Of a DNA stretch of 62,009 bases, positions 8,078 through 17,456 are shown piece after piece. The stretch is taken from assembly GCA_015058045.1 (NCBI GenBank), contig SVDC01000022.1, positions 1 through 62,009 on the forward strand. Reading direction: 5' to 3'. This DNA comes from Cellulosilyticum sp. GTDB taxonomy: Bacteria > Bacillota > Clostridia > Lachnospirales > Cellulosilyticaceae. The position numbers and the translations under genes are program-made. Position 1 is the stretch's first letter. Each line of letters starts with the position of its first letter. Below the pieces are notes generated by a model. The model searched no databases. It had not been told where the DNA came from and was given only the letters and a program-made list of their open reading frames with translations.

Positions 8078-9373
8078 ATGAAACCTAACAATGTATATAA
8101 AAGAAATCAATATATTTTATTTTGGCTTACTCAAGCCATTTCGCAATTAGGAAGCAGTTTAACAGGATTTGCCCTAGTAGTCTGGGCATATAAACAAACA
8201 AATTCAGCCATGGCTATTTCATTATTAAGCTTTTGCAACTATTTACCTTATATTATAGTTGGAGTATGGGCAGGAATTTATGTAGATAGGCATCATAAGA
8301 AAAAAATGATGCTAGTATGTGATACCATAGCAGCTTTGGCATCATTAATCATATTAGGACTTTATACAACAAGTCATTTGAAGGTTTGGCATTTATATGG
8401 AATCAATTGGATTCTTGGGATAATGAATGCTTTTCAAAGTCCAGCTAGTCAGGTAGCTGTGGGAATGATTGTACCAAAAGAAAAAATTGAAAAGGTAAGT
8501 GGAATGAATGCTTTTTCAAGTGGGCTTATTACTGTGGTATCCCCCATGTTGGCACCTTGTCTATTAGCAGTAGGCGGATTCAATATGATATTAGTAATAG
8601 ACTTAATCAGTTTTAGTATTGCTTTTATCACATTAGCCTTTTTTATACGTTTTGATGAGCATAAGAGAGTTAAAAATAGATTATCTATTCATGAAAGCTT
8701 AAAAGAAGGGGAAGACTTTTTAAAAAGAGAAAAGGGAATTTGTTATTTAATCTTTAGTATGGCGATGATGAATTTCTTTTCTAGATTAACTTATGAAAAT
8801 ATCTTAACGCCCATGCTTTTATCTAGAAGTGGAGGAAGTGACAAGGTTTTAGCTACTGTAACGGGAGTTATTGGATTAGGTGGAATAATTGGGGGCATGC
8901 TTGTCAGTATTATTCACATTCCTTTTGCTAGAATGAAAGGCATCTTTTGGGGAGCAGCGTTTTCATTTTTATTAGGTGATGTTTTAATGGGGTTAGGTCA
9001 AAATGTATGGATTTGGCTTGTGGCAGGTTTAGCAGCAAGTATGCCAATTCCTATGATTAATGCAATGCAAAATAATGTGCTATATGCTTGTATTCCAAAA
9101 GAAATTCAAGGAAGAGTTTTTGCTATTCAAAATAGCGTACAGTATTGTACGATTCCTATAGGTATTTTATTAGGTGGCTATTTAGCGGATTATGTATTTG
9201 AACCTATGATGAAAGAACATCATGTTTTGCTACAAACTTTAGTAGGAACAGGTAAAGGTTCTGGAATGGCACTTATGTTTCTATGTACAGGAATACTTGG
9301 AAGTATAATCAGTATTCTATGTTACCGTAGTCCGTATATTAGGCAGTTAGAACAAGAATTAGAAAAGGAATAG
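8078..9373 (+). CDS. MFS drug exporter (macrolide-efflux-like)
   Basis: 431-residue major facilitator with 12 hydrophobic segments. It opens with QYILFWLTQAISQLGSSLTGFALVVWAY and has the motif-A-like loop YVDRHHKKKMM after helix 2, as in Mef-type macrolide exporters. AGAAGGAG precedes the ATG by about 6 nt. The coding sequence is intact. Substrate is inferred from family likeness and from the drug-resistance-style leader directly upstream (7947-8040). Resistance spectrum cannot be read from sequence. Confidence 0.82.
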   Translation: MKPNNVYKRNQYILFWLTQAISQLGSSLTGFALVVWAYKQTNSAMAISLLSFCNYLPYIIVGVWAGIYVDRHHKKKMMLVCDTIAALASLIILGLYTTSHLKVWHLYGINWILGIMNAFQSPASQVAVGMIVPKEKIEKVSGMNAFSSGLITVVSPMLAPCLLAVGGFNMILVIDLISFSIAFITLAFFIRFDEHKRVKNRLSIHESLKEGEDFLKREKGICYLIFSMAMMNFFSRLTYENILTPMLLSRSGGSDKVLATVTGVIGLGGIIGGMLVSIIHIPFARMKGIFWGAAFSFLLGDVLMGLGQNVWIWLVAGLAASMPIPMINAMQNNVLYACIPKEIQGRVFAIQNSVQYCTIPIGILLGGYLADYVFEPMMKEHHVLLQTLVGTGKGSGMALMFLCTGILGSIISILCYRSPYIRQLEQELEKE

Positions 9374-9446
9374 TTCTACATCATATCCTTATAAAGAGGG
9401 CGTAAAGTGAAAGTAAAAGATATAGGAGGACTAAAGAATAGGGGTA

Positions 9447-11246
9447 ATGGAACATTTTATAAAAAGAAAAAATCAAAATAAATTGCACCAACAAGTGATT
9501 AAAAAGCAGTTAGATAGATTAGGCTGGATACGTATAGTAACTTTTATATTGGGTGTAGGTATTATTATTATCAGTAACTTATATCAATATGAGATAGGCT
9601 ATTTTATAGGTGCTACTCTATTAGTAGCCTTTATTGTACTAGTAAAAAAGTATCATCAAGTAGATGAAAAAAGAAGTTATTATGAGGCTGAAGAAGTAGT
9701 TTTAAACAAGTATGAAGCAAGAGTAGGAGGGGCATGGAAAGAATTTGATGATATGGGAGAAGCCTATACAGATATACTAAGTAGAACAAAGGACCTAGAT
9801 ATTATAGGGCGTTCTTCACTCTATCAATATATTTGTACGGCACATACACCATATGGAAAACGTACACTAGCAAAGGCACTTGTTTATGGAGAGAGAGAAA
9901 AGAAAGTACTTCTTAAGAGACAAGAAGCCGTTAGAGAACTTCTAGAAGATGAGGATTTTGCACTTCATTTACAAACTATTAGTATGCAAATGAAGTTAAG
10001 AGGGAGCAAATTAGATTCAGTCATACTGGATGAATTTATAAAGGAAGCAGAGAAGCAAAAGAACTATGTCTCTAGATTTATGAAAGTTATAGGGATTATC
10101 CTTCCTTTTATAACGCTATTTTGTTTTGTGATTGCACTATTAGGCTTTAAGGCACAACAAAATTATATTATAGTGGAAATTGGAATTACACTTCAGCTTA
10201 TAATTTCGTTTGGTCAATCTAGAAAAGCAGGTGAACTTTTTGCACCGCTATTTGCATTTAATGATACCATCAGTGAGTATAAGGCTTTTTTAGAGGTGCT
10301 AGAAAAAAAATCTTTTAAAAGTGCGTATTTAAAAGAATTACAGGGAGAATTATTTTCTAGTGGGAGTGCTTTTCAAGGGTTAGAAGCCATGAATAAGCTG
10401 ACAGATAGTGTAAAGATATGCTATAACTTTGTGGCCAATGTGATTTTAAATGGACTATTTCTATGGAATATTCATTGTATGGATGCTTTAAGCATTTGGA
10501 ATAAGCAATATGGTAAAGAGGTTAAAAGATGGTTAGAAGTGATAGGTGAGGTAGAAACTTTGGTAAGCTTAGCGGTGATAGGACGTGTTAAGACGACTTA
10601 TAGTTTCCCAACCATTACAGAGCATAAAGGACCTGAATTTGAATTTAAAAATATGAAACATCCACTCATTGCAGAAGAAAAAGCTGTGGGTAATGATCTA
10701 AGAATGAGCGAAACAACCTGTATCATCACGGGTTCTAATATGTCGGGAAAAACGACATTTTTAAGAAGTATAGGTGTGAATCTAGCCCTTGCTTATGCAG
10801 GAGGTCCTGTAGTTGCAGAGGAATTTTCAACATCCTATATGGAAATTTTCACTTCAATGAGAATAGAAGACCGAGTGGATAAGGGGATTTCTACATTTTA
10901 TGCAGAGCTATTACGCATAAAAGAAATGATAGAGTATAGTAATAGACATTTGCCAATGTTGGTACTAATTGATGAAATTTTTAAAGGAACTAATTCTGCA
11001 GACCGTATATTAGGGGCAACTGAAACGATTAAGAAGTTAGGTAAACCGTGGCTCAATGTGATGGTTACAACGCATGATTTTGAGCTTTGTAATTTAGCAG
11101 AAGAAAATAGAAGAAAAACAGTAAATTATCATTTTGAAGAATATTATGAGGATAATCAAATTAGATTTGATTATAAATTAAAGAATGATCGTTGTAAGAC
11201 AACAAATGCTAAGTATTTATTAAAAATGGTAGGTATATTGGATTAA
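9447..11246 (+). CDS. Membrane-anchored MutS-family ATPase
   Basis: 599 residues. The C-terminal third is a MutS-type ATPase, with Walker A GSNMSGKTT starting near residue 429 and Walker B LIDEIFKGTN with Asp509-Glu510. The N-terminal half has two hydrophobic helices at about 30-66 and another pair near 213-250. The mismatch-recognition domain of MutS and the Smr nuclease of MutS2 are both absent. Proteins of this shape are often annotated as MutS-related mismatch repair proteins, yet a membrane location argues against ordinary repair. AGGGG lies just before the ATG. Biological role unknown. Confidence 0.8.
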   Translation: MEHFIKRKNQNKLHQQVIKKQLDRLGWIRIVTFILGVGIIIISNLYQYEIGYFIGATLLVAFIVLVKKYHQVDEKRSYYEAEEVVLNKYEARVGGAWKEFDDMGEAYTDILSRTKDLDIIGRSSLYQYICTAHTPYGKRTLAKALVYGEREKKVLLKRQEAVRELLEDEDFALHLQTISMQMKLRGSKLDSVILDEFIKEAEKQKNYVSRFMKVIGIILPFITLFCFVIALLGFKAQQNYIIVEIGITLQLIISFGQSRKAGELFAPLFAFNDTISEYKAFLEVLEKKSFKSAYLKELQGELFSSGSAFQGLEAMNKLTDSVKICYNFVANVILNGLFLWNIHCMDALSIWNKQYGKEVKRWLEVIGEVETLVSLAVIGRVKTTYSFPTITEHKGPEFEFKNMKHPLIAEEKAVGNDLRMSETTCIITGSNMSGKTTFLRSIGVNLALAYAGGPVVAEEFSTSYMEIFTSMRIEDRVDKGISTFYAELLRIKEMIEYSNRHLPMLVLIDEIFKGTNSADRILGATETIKKLGKPWLNVMVTTHDFELCNLAEENRRKTVNYHFEEYYEDNQIRFDYKLKNDRCKTTNAKYLLKMVGILD

Positions 11247-11260
11247 AGCATTATAATATG

Positions 11261-11303
11261 AAAATGGCCAGATATTAGCGTTACAATAGCTGGCTATTTT
11301 TAA
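11261..11303 (+). terminator. Intrinsic terminator
   Basis: AAAATGGCCAG (11261-11271) pairs with CTGGCTATTTT (11290-11300), with one G-U pair, then a T-run. Confidence 0.8.
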
Positions 11304-11358
11304 TTTTGTAAAAAATAATATTTGAAAACATATTTAAAGACTGTTTTAGAGATATAGC

Positions 11359-11387
11359 TTGGTAAAAAATGATAACTATATTATAAT
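11359..11387 (+). promoter_or_regulatory. Promoter of the MalT-like regulator
   Basis: TTGGTA (11359-11364) and TATAAT (11382-11387) are 17 bp apart, leaving a leader of about 50 nt before the ATG at 11447. Confidence 0.55.
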
Positions 11388-11446
11388 AATTACTATAAAG
11401 GATAGTTTTAAGAATATTTAGAAATAAGCCGTTGGAGGCAGGTATA

Positions 11447-13915
11447 ATGAAAGAGAGCTTATTTAGACCAAAGATATTAGAAAGAGAACGTATTAATAAA
11501 TTATTAGAAGCAATTTTTGAGACACCATTGTTTTATCTTTCAGCATCTATGGGATATGGTAAGACTACTGCTATTAGATGCTTCTTAGAAAGTAAAAAAG
11601 ATGTTCGTACAGTATGGATGCCTATTTCATCAAAGTCAGAAGATGAAAAATGGCTCTGGCAAAAGTTTGTAGAGTCTACAAAAAAGTATAGTTCTAGTCT
11701 TATAGAGGAGATTTTGAATATTGGTTTTCCGGAAAATGATTATAAAATTAGACAGGTATTAGATTTGATTGATGAAATTATAGAAGAACCACTTGTATTA
11801 GTGTTTGATGATTATCATGATACAAAGTGCCCATTAGTAGATCGAATACTAAGCATCTATACTGAGTACAATATGAAAAATATCCATGTAGTAGTTATTA
11901 GTCGTATGCGCCCAACTGCAGAATTTCTCATGCTAAATATCAAAAATAAATGTATGTTAATGTGGCAAGGTGAAATTGCCTTTACTAAAGAAGAAACGAG
12001 AGAATTATTTGAGCTCAATGGGTTTATTCTTACTGAGCAAGAATTAGATGAGCTATATAATCATGCTATGGGATGGGTAGCTCATACTTATTTAGTGTTA
12101 CTAGAGTATGCGGCCCATCAGCATATAGGTATTGTTACAGGCTCTACAGAGATTATTAAGAATGCAGTTTATAATCAATTGGATGAAGCATCTCAAAAAA
12201 CTTTAAGAATGTTAGCACCTATAGAACGATTTACATTAGAATTAGGAGAATATATTACTGGAAATCAACGGGTTAATAGTGTTATTCAAAATATGATGAT
12301 GAATAATTGCTTTATTAATTTAATTCCGCAAACAAAAGAATATCAATTTCATGCTCTATTTAGGCATGCATTATTGGATGAGCTAAAAAAATCAGAGATT
12401 AATGAGAAAGATATTTTAAATAAGTGTGGTCAGTGGTATCGCATGCAGGGAGATATTATACAAGCGCTTGGTTATTTTGATCAGGCAAGAAATGATGAAG
12501 CAATATTAGAGATTATGTCGGAAACAAGAGCAGTAGAGTATATAGATATAGCACCTAAATTAATGGTTACTATTTTTAGTCATATAAGCTTAGAAAAGAA
12601 GCTTAGCTATCCTATGGGATATTTAACTTTTATTCATTCTTATTTATGGAGTTCCCAAAGTAATACAGCAAAAAAAATGTTAGAGGAGGCTAAAAGCTAT
12701 TATTTAGAGCATCCAGAAATAGAAAACTGGAAGCATATTATGGGAGAAATTTACCTAATTGAAAGTTTTAATCAAATAGGAAATGGATCCAAAATATTAG
12801 AAGCTTTTAAGAAAGCATATGAACACTTAGAGGGTGGACATTCTCGGATTGCAGGTCCATATATGATTTGTACTCGTGGAAATTTACAGATAGGCTCTTT
12901 ATTTTATAAAAAGATAGGGGGATATAAAGAGGTCATTCACTTGATGGTAGCAAACTTGAGTGATATTAAACATATTGTTAATGGATGTACAGCTGGAATG
13001 AAGTATTTAGTAAAAGCCGAATATGCATATAATACTGGTAATTTAGAAGAAGCCAAGATATTAGCTCATAAGTCTATTTATAAAGCTGAGACAAAACAAC
13101 AGATAGCTATTATATTAGATGATTATTTTATTCTTGCGCGTATTAGCTTCATAGAAGGAAATTTAGAAGAAATGGAACAATATATAGTAGAAATAGAAAA
13201 ACGTGCGATAGTAAGAAGACATCCAACTATTCATATGAGTATAGATATGATTAAAGCATATTTATATGGTATAAGTGGGCAATATCAAAAAATTCCTGAA
13301 AGCATTAGAAAGTTTGATATGGAAAAAGGGATAGAAGGTTTACCAAGTGTAGATATAGCAGCTATCAATTTAGGAGTGGCATTACTGCGTAAGAAAGAAT
13401 ACATACAGTTAGAAGTTATAATGGAAGCAAAGATTGAGGAATATAAAAAGCAGCAAGCATTATATAATATGATTTATGCTTATATTCTATCAGCTATTGC
13501 AAAATTACAACTTTATGATGAAGATGAAGGGCTAGAAGTATTAGAAGAGGCTTTAAAAATTGCTGAGCCAGATCAAATTATTATGCCGTTTATAGAATAT
13601 CGAGAGGAAATAAGAACGTTATTATCCATAATAGCTAAAGAGAATGATTTTGCAACTTCTATTTTAGACTATCAATCAACATCAAATCATCAAATCATAA
13701 CAGGAGTAGATAGTAATCAAGGAATTGTAGATCTTTTAACAGATAGAGAAAAGGATGTTATGCGTTTTTTTGTAAAAGGACATAAACAGTCAGAGGTGGC
13801 AAGAGAGCTTCAGATTAGTATAGATACAGTAAAAAGACATATTAAAAATGTATACAGTAAATTAGATATACATAGTAAGGCAGAATTAGTTGAAAAGCTA
13901 GGACAGAATTTGTAA
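11447..13915 (+). CDS. MalT-type (LAL) LuxR-family transcriptional regulator
   Basis: 822 residues from the ATG at 11447, which has GGAGG 8 nt upstream; an in-frame TTG at 11432 overlaps that site. An N-terminal STAND ATPase has a P-loop ASMGYGKTT (about 34-41) and Walker B LVLVFDDYHDT. A long helical TPR-like middle follows. The last 60 residues are a LuxR HTH (LTDREKDVMRFFVKGHKQSE). Such proteins are activators switched on by a small inducer plus ATP; MalT itself senses maltotriose. The inducer and targets here are unknown. The chemoreceptor and DUF2442 gene downstream are possible targets. Confidence 0.87.
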   Translation: MKESLFRPKILERERINKLLEAIFETPLFYLSASMGYGKTTAIRCFLESKKDVRTVWMPISSKSEDEKWLWQKFVESTKKYSSSLIEEILNIGFPENDYKIRQVLDLIDEIIEEPLVLVFDDYHDTKCPLVDRILSIYTEYNMKNIHVVVISRMRPTAEFLMLNIKNKCMLMWQGEIAFTKEETRELFELNGFILTEQELDELYNHAMGWVAHTYLVLLEYAAHQHIGIVTGSTEIIKNAVYNQLDEASQKTLRMLAPIERFTLELGEYITGNQRVNSVIQNMMMNNCFINLIPQTKEYQFHALFRHALLDELKKSEINEKDILNKCGQWYRMQGDIIQALGYFDQARNDEAILEIMSETRAVEYIDIAPKLMVTIFSHISLEKKLSYPMGYLTFIHSYLWSSQSNTAKKMLEEAKSYYLEHPEIENWKHIMGEIYLIESFNQIGNGSKILEAFKKAYEHLEGGHSRIAGPYMICTRGNLQIGSLFYKKIGGYKEVIHLMVANLSDIKHIVNGCTAGMKYLVKAEYAYNTGNLEEAKILAHKSIYKAETKQQIAIILDDYFILARISFIEGNLEEMEQYIVEIEKRAIVRRHPTIHMSIDMIKAYLYGISGQYQKIPESIRKFDMEKGIEGLPSVDIAAINLGVALLRKKEYIQLEVIMEAKIEEYKKQQALYNMIYAYILSAIAKLQLYDEDEGLEVLEEALKIAEPDQIIMPFIEYREEIRTLLSIIAKENDFATSILDYQSTSNHQIITGVDSNQGIVDLLTDREKDVMRFFVKGHKQSEVARELQISIDTVKRHIKNVYSKLDIHSKAELVEKLGQNL

Positions 13916-13941
13916 GAATACCAATTTATCCATAAAGGAAG

Positions 13942-13979
13942 AAATACCCCTCTATAAAGAAATAGGGGGTATTTTTTTT
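13942..13979 (+). terminator. Intrinsic terminator
   Basis: AAATACCCC (13942-13950) pairs with GGGGTATTT (13966-13974), the stem extends inward through CTAT/ATAG, and eight T residues follow. Confidence 0.85.
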
Positions 13980-14117
13980 GTGTAAAAAATCACCCTTATG
14001 GGGGAATGGTTTTCATAGAGGTATCATCATATAATTTAAGTATGAAATCTATAGATTCTATTAATGAGTATTATAAAAAGCAAAAGAGTTAAAGGATTTT
14101 GAAAGAGGGTGTAATAG

Positions 14118-14360
14118 GTGCAAATTGATCGAGTCTGCTTCTTAAGAGATTACATGATTAAACTCGAGTTATCTACTAATCAATTAGCCGTTTTTGATCT
14201 GAAACCGTTATTAAAGACTGCGAGATTTAAGCATATAGTGTCCCAAGAGTTTTTTGAATCTGGGAAGTTGCTAGATCATTGTTGCATCTATTGGGATGAT
14301 GTGACAGAAATTCAAGATTATGAAATGCTAGGAGAGGAATTTATTAAGAAGAACTTTTAA
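14118..14360 (+). CDS. DUF2442-like small protein
   Basis: 80 residues from a GTG with GAGGGTG upstream. The pattern DYMIKLELSTNQLAVFDLKPLLK ... FKHIVSQEFFESGKLL ... IYWDDVTEIQDYEML matches the DUF2442 family, small beta-rich proteins that are sometimes toxin-antitoxin associated. No toxin-like partner is visible here. A TATAAT at 14030-14035 may be its -10 box, with a poor -35. It lies between the LAL regulator and the chemoreceptor. Confidence 0.7.
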   Translation: MQIDRVCFLRDYMIKLELSTNQLAVFDLKPLLKTARFKHIVSQEFFESGKLLDHCCIYWDDVTEIQDYEMLGEEFIKKNF

Positions 14361-14428
14361 AAGAGAGAAGAAGGGTAATATAATTCAGGGGAAAAAGAGA
14401 GAAGAAGGGTAATGCAATCCAGGGGAAA
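14360..14428 (+). repeat. Two tandem 34-bp repeats in a purine-rich spacer
   Basis: Two copies at 14360-14394 and 14394-14428 begin AAAGAGAGAAGAAGGGTAAT, end CAGGGGAAA, and differ at only three positions. Degenerate purine-rich fragments (AGAGAAGGG, GGGGGAAAAGAGAGAG) continue to about 14550. The whole spacer 14361-14621 is strongly purine-biased on the + strand and holds no credible ORF. The repeats contain several Shine-Dalgarno-like GAAGG/GGGG cores with no following start codon. Confidence 0.7.
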
Positions 14429-14621
14429 TAAAAAGAGAAGGGTAGAAGGTATCTTAAGAGTTTTAAGAAAGCTAGTAATGCTGGGGGAAAAGAGAGAGAA
14501 CGGGAAGCAAGAATAGGGAAGAAGAGTTAAGAAAATATATATAGAGAGAAGAAAGAGAAATATAAAGGTATTGCTTATAAGAAGGATGCTAATTTATTAA
14601 AAAAATGAGGGGGAGATACGC

Positions 14622-16358
14622 ATGAAGCATTTAAAATGTCGTACAAAACTTATCATACTATTTATTTTGACTGGCATTCTGCCTTTAATAATTAGTAGTA
14701 TAGTGTCTATTAATAGTTTAAGTCAAAATATGAGGACTGTTGAGCAAACAGTTTTAGAGTCAAAGTTAGAGGGAGATGTTGCATCTGCAAAGATTTATAT
14801 TAAGCAGTATTTTGGTGAACTAAAGATAGAAAATGGGGAATTAGTTGATGAAGGTGGCAAATCTATTAGTGGAAATTATGAAATGGTGGATGCACTTTCT
14901 CAGGATTTAGGTATTGTAACGACTCTTTTTATAAAGGAAGACCAAAGTTTTAAGCGAGTTGTAACGAATATTAAAGATGAACAGGGTACACGTGCAGACA
15001 ATACTTTATTAGAAAATATGGAGATTATAGAGAATGCATCCGTAGGAAACAGATATACTGGAAAGACAGATATTTTAGGGCAGTCATATCTAACTATATA
15101 TGAACCACTTAAGGATTCATCTAATGAGGTATATGGATTATTATTTGTAGGTGTTTCAAACGTAGAATCAGAACAGATGATTGCAAGACATCTTGTAAAT
15201 GGAACTATAAGTGAGGGGATAATCGTTTTAGTAGTTGCTATCGCTGGAACCCTTTTAATGTTATTTAGCTCACGTTTTATTGCTGATCCCTTAATTGAAC
15301 TTGTAAGCTATGCCAATATCATAGCAGCCTACAACTTAAAACAGGAGATTCCAGAAAGATTAACGAATAGAAGAGATGAAATTGGTACATTAGCTCAGTC
15401 ACTCAAATGGATAGAGGAGAATCTTAAGGGGATGATTCAGTCTATTAGCGGTGTTTCAGAGCATGTAACTTGTACAGCAAAAGAATTAGAAAATAATTGT
15501 CAGGAAGCAAACTCGGTAACAGAAGAAATGGCAAGAACCATTCAAGAGATTGCGCAAGGAGCAACGGATCAAGCAACAAGTACAACAGAGTGTATGAGTC
15601 GATTAGATCAATTAGGTATACTAATTGATTCAAATGAAAAGCAGATGGCACAACTCAACACATCTTCTAGCGAGGTGACAGAAGTTACAAAAGAAGGGCA
15701 AGAAGTGTTAGATCATCTCGTTAATAAAATTAAAGAAAGTAATAAAGCAACAATTGAGGCTTATCAAAGCATGATGCAAACTCATGAAAGTGCAACTCAA
15801 ATTAATGAGGCTAGTAATGTCATTGCAGCTATAGCTGAGCAAACTAATTTATTAGCATTAAATGCTTCTATAGAGGCAGCACGAGCTGGTGAATATGGTA
15901 GAGGATTTGCAGTGGTAGCAGAAGAAATTAGAAAGTTAGCTGAACAATCCGCACAATCTACACGACAAATTGATGAACAGATTAAAAAGTTGCAGAATGA
16001 TGCTTCTAATGCGGTAGTTGTTACTGAAAAGGTAAAAAGTATGTTAAATGAACAAACAGAAGATGTGCATTTAACAGAAGAAAAATATAGTGAAATTGCT
16101 AAGGCAATAAGGGGAACACAGCAAGTAATTGTTATGTTAAATGAATCTAGTACGCAGATGCAAAAAGAAAAAGAAGAAGTAAGTAGTTATATAGAAACAC
16201 TTTCTGCAGTTGCAGAACAAAATGCAGCAGCGACAGAAGAATCTTCAGCATGTATTGAAGAACAAAGTGCATCTATTCATGATATAGGAACATCTAGTTC
16301 GAACTTATCACAAATGGCAACAAGTTTATATAAAATGATTGGGAAGTTTGAAATGTAA
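14622..16358 (+). CDS. Methyl-accepting chemotaxis protein
   Basis: 578-residue transmembrane chemoreceptor. It has a first TM helix at about 9-30, an extracellular Cache-like sensor of about 160 residues, a second TM helix near 195-217, then a HAMP domain ending in [19 protein letters not shown]. The cytoplasmic coiled-coil has the highly conserved tip [20 protein letters not shown] followed by the [18 protein letters not shown] segment. It signals to CheW/CheA and controls motility. No che genes are nearby, so this is an orphan receptor. GAGGGGG precedes the ATG. The ligand is unknown. Confidence 0.93.
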   Translation: MKHLKCRTKLIILFILTGILPLIISSIVSINSLSQNMRTVEQTVLESKLEGDVASAKIYIKQYFGELKIENGELVDEGGKSISGNYEMVDALSQDLGIVTTLFIKEDQSFKRVVTNIKDEQGTRADNTLLENMEIIENASVGNRYTGKTDILGQSYLTIYEPLKDSSNEVYGLLFVGVSNVESEQMIARHLVNGTISEGIIVLVVAIAGTLLMLFSSRFIADPLIELVSYANIIAAYNLKQEIPERLTNRRDEIGTLAQSLKWIEENLKGMIQSISGVSEHVTCTAKELENNCQEANSVTEEMARTIQEIAQGATDQATSTTECMSRLDQLGILIDSNEKQMAQLNTSSSEVTEVTKEGQEVLDHLVNKIKESNKATIEAYQSMMQTHESATQINEASNVIAAIAEQTNLLALNASIEAARAGEYGRGFAVVAEEIRKLAEQSAQSTRQIDEQIKKLQNDASNAVVVTEKVKSMLNEQTEDVHLTEEKYSEIAKAIRGTQQVIVMLNESSTQMQKEKEEVSSYIETLSAVAEQNAAATEESSACIEEQSASIHDIGTSSSNLSQMATSLYKMIGKFEM

Positions 16359-16385
16359 AAAAGGTGCTAATTAGCACCTTTTTTA
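16357..16385 (+). terminator. Palindromic terminator
   Basis: AAAAAAGGTGCTAA directly abuts TTAGCACCTTTTTT, a perfect palindrome overlapping the stop codon of the chemoreceptor. Confidence 0.85.
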
Positions 16386-16532
16386 TATTTCAAATAAACC
16401 GTTTTTTATAAGTCAGTTTAAAGTTAAGAACATGAGAAAATAAGAGTATAAATATGTATTAATAAAGCTTTATGTATACTAATAAATATAGTAAAATAGC
16501 CTAGAAGATTAACTGGAAGAGAGGAAACATCA

Positions 16533-17171
16533 TTGGGTCAGACCATAACTATATTGGAGTATATTGGTGTATTTGCTTTTGCAATTTCAGGTGCTAATGT
16601 TGCAATACACGAGAAATTAGATTTATTAGGAATCTACATACTTGCCACTGTAACTGCTATGGGTGGAGGAATTATTAGAGATATTGTTGTGAGTGAAGGC
16701 GTTCCGGCATTTTTTAATAGTCAGCCAGCTATTTTAATTATTTTACTATCTGCAACCCTTGCTATTATTTTAAAAGGAAGATGGAAGTATAAGAATTTAT
16801 TTGCCTTAATTGATGCTGTTGGATTAGCTGCTTTTGTTGTTTCGGCAGGATTAAAAGGATTAGAAAAGGAATATAGTTTAACCTTGTTCTTATTTGTAAC
16901 TTCTATTACAGGAGTTGGTGGTGGTATGCTTAGAGATATTATTGTAGGCAGAAAGCCAGATGTTTTTTGTAAAGAAATCTATTGTGTAGCAGGAATTATT
17001 GGCGCACTAGCATTATGGTTTTTGTTTGATAAAACACCTAGCTATATAGCTACAGGGAGTGCGCTAATAGTGATTATTGTGGTTAGAATGATTTGCTATT
17101 TTAAGGATATAAATTTACCTGTGATTTATAGTAATGATAGTAAAGGCTATGAATCAGAAGAAATAAGATAG
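16533..17171 (+). CDS. TRIC-family (UPF0126) cation channel protein
   Basis: 212-residue membrane protein with two copies of the three-helix UPF0126 unit. The first repeat has AMGGGIIRDIVV and the second GVGGGMLRDIIVG. Prokaryotic TRIC homologues are trimeric K+-permeable channels. The start is a TTG with AGAGAGG 8 nt upstream, and no ATG is available nearby. It is flanked by terminators, so monocistronic. Confidence 0.87.
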   Translation: MGQTITILEYIGVFAFAISGANVAIHEKLDLLGIYILATVTAMGGGIIRDIVVSEGVPAFFNSQPAILIILLSATLAIILKGRWKYKNLFALIDAVGLAAFVVSAGLKGLEKEYSLTLFLFVTSITGVGGGMLRDIIVGRKPDVFCKEIYCVAGIIGALALWFLFDKTPSYIATGSALIVIIVVRMICYFKDINLPVIYSNDSKGYESEEIR

Positions 17172-17180
17172 GAATAGAAG

Positions 17181-17227
17181 AAATAAGCCAGCTATAGATA
17201 AAGACTATAGGATGGCTTATTTTTTTA
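17181..17227 (+). terminator. Intrinsic terminator
   Basis: AAATAAGCCA (17181-17190) pairs with TGGCTTATTT (17213-17222), the stem is extended inside by CTATAG/CTATAG, then a T-run. Confidence 0.85.
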
Positions 17228-17456
17228 CTCATTTATAGTAGAAATGAATAGGTTTATAGGGCGATGTAAAATTATTATTGATAAATTTGTCTAAAAAGTA
17301 TGATGTTTATTTAAGGATATTTCATTTATAGTAAGAAGTAATAAAGGTTTAATAGATAAGAAAAGCTAGGAAGATAAAAAGAGGTAAAAATAAAGAGGAG
17401 ATAGGCATGACAATAAGGTAGCAGTTAGAGGGGATTTAGATAGAGGAGGACTAAGA

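Noticed and set aside
14360..14428. CRISPR array
   Set aside because: Only two directly abutting copies, with no spacers and no cas genes.
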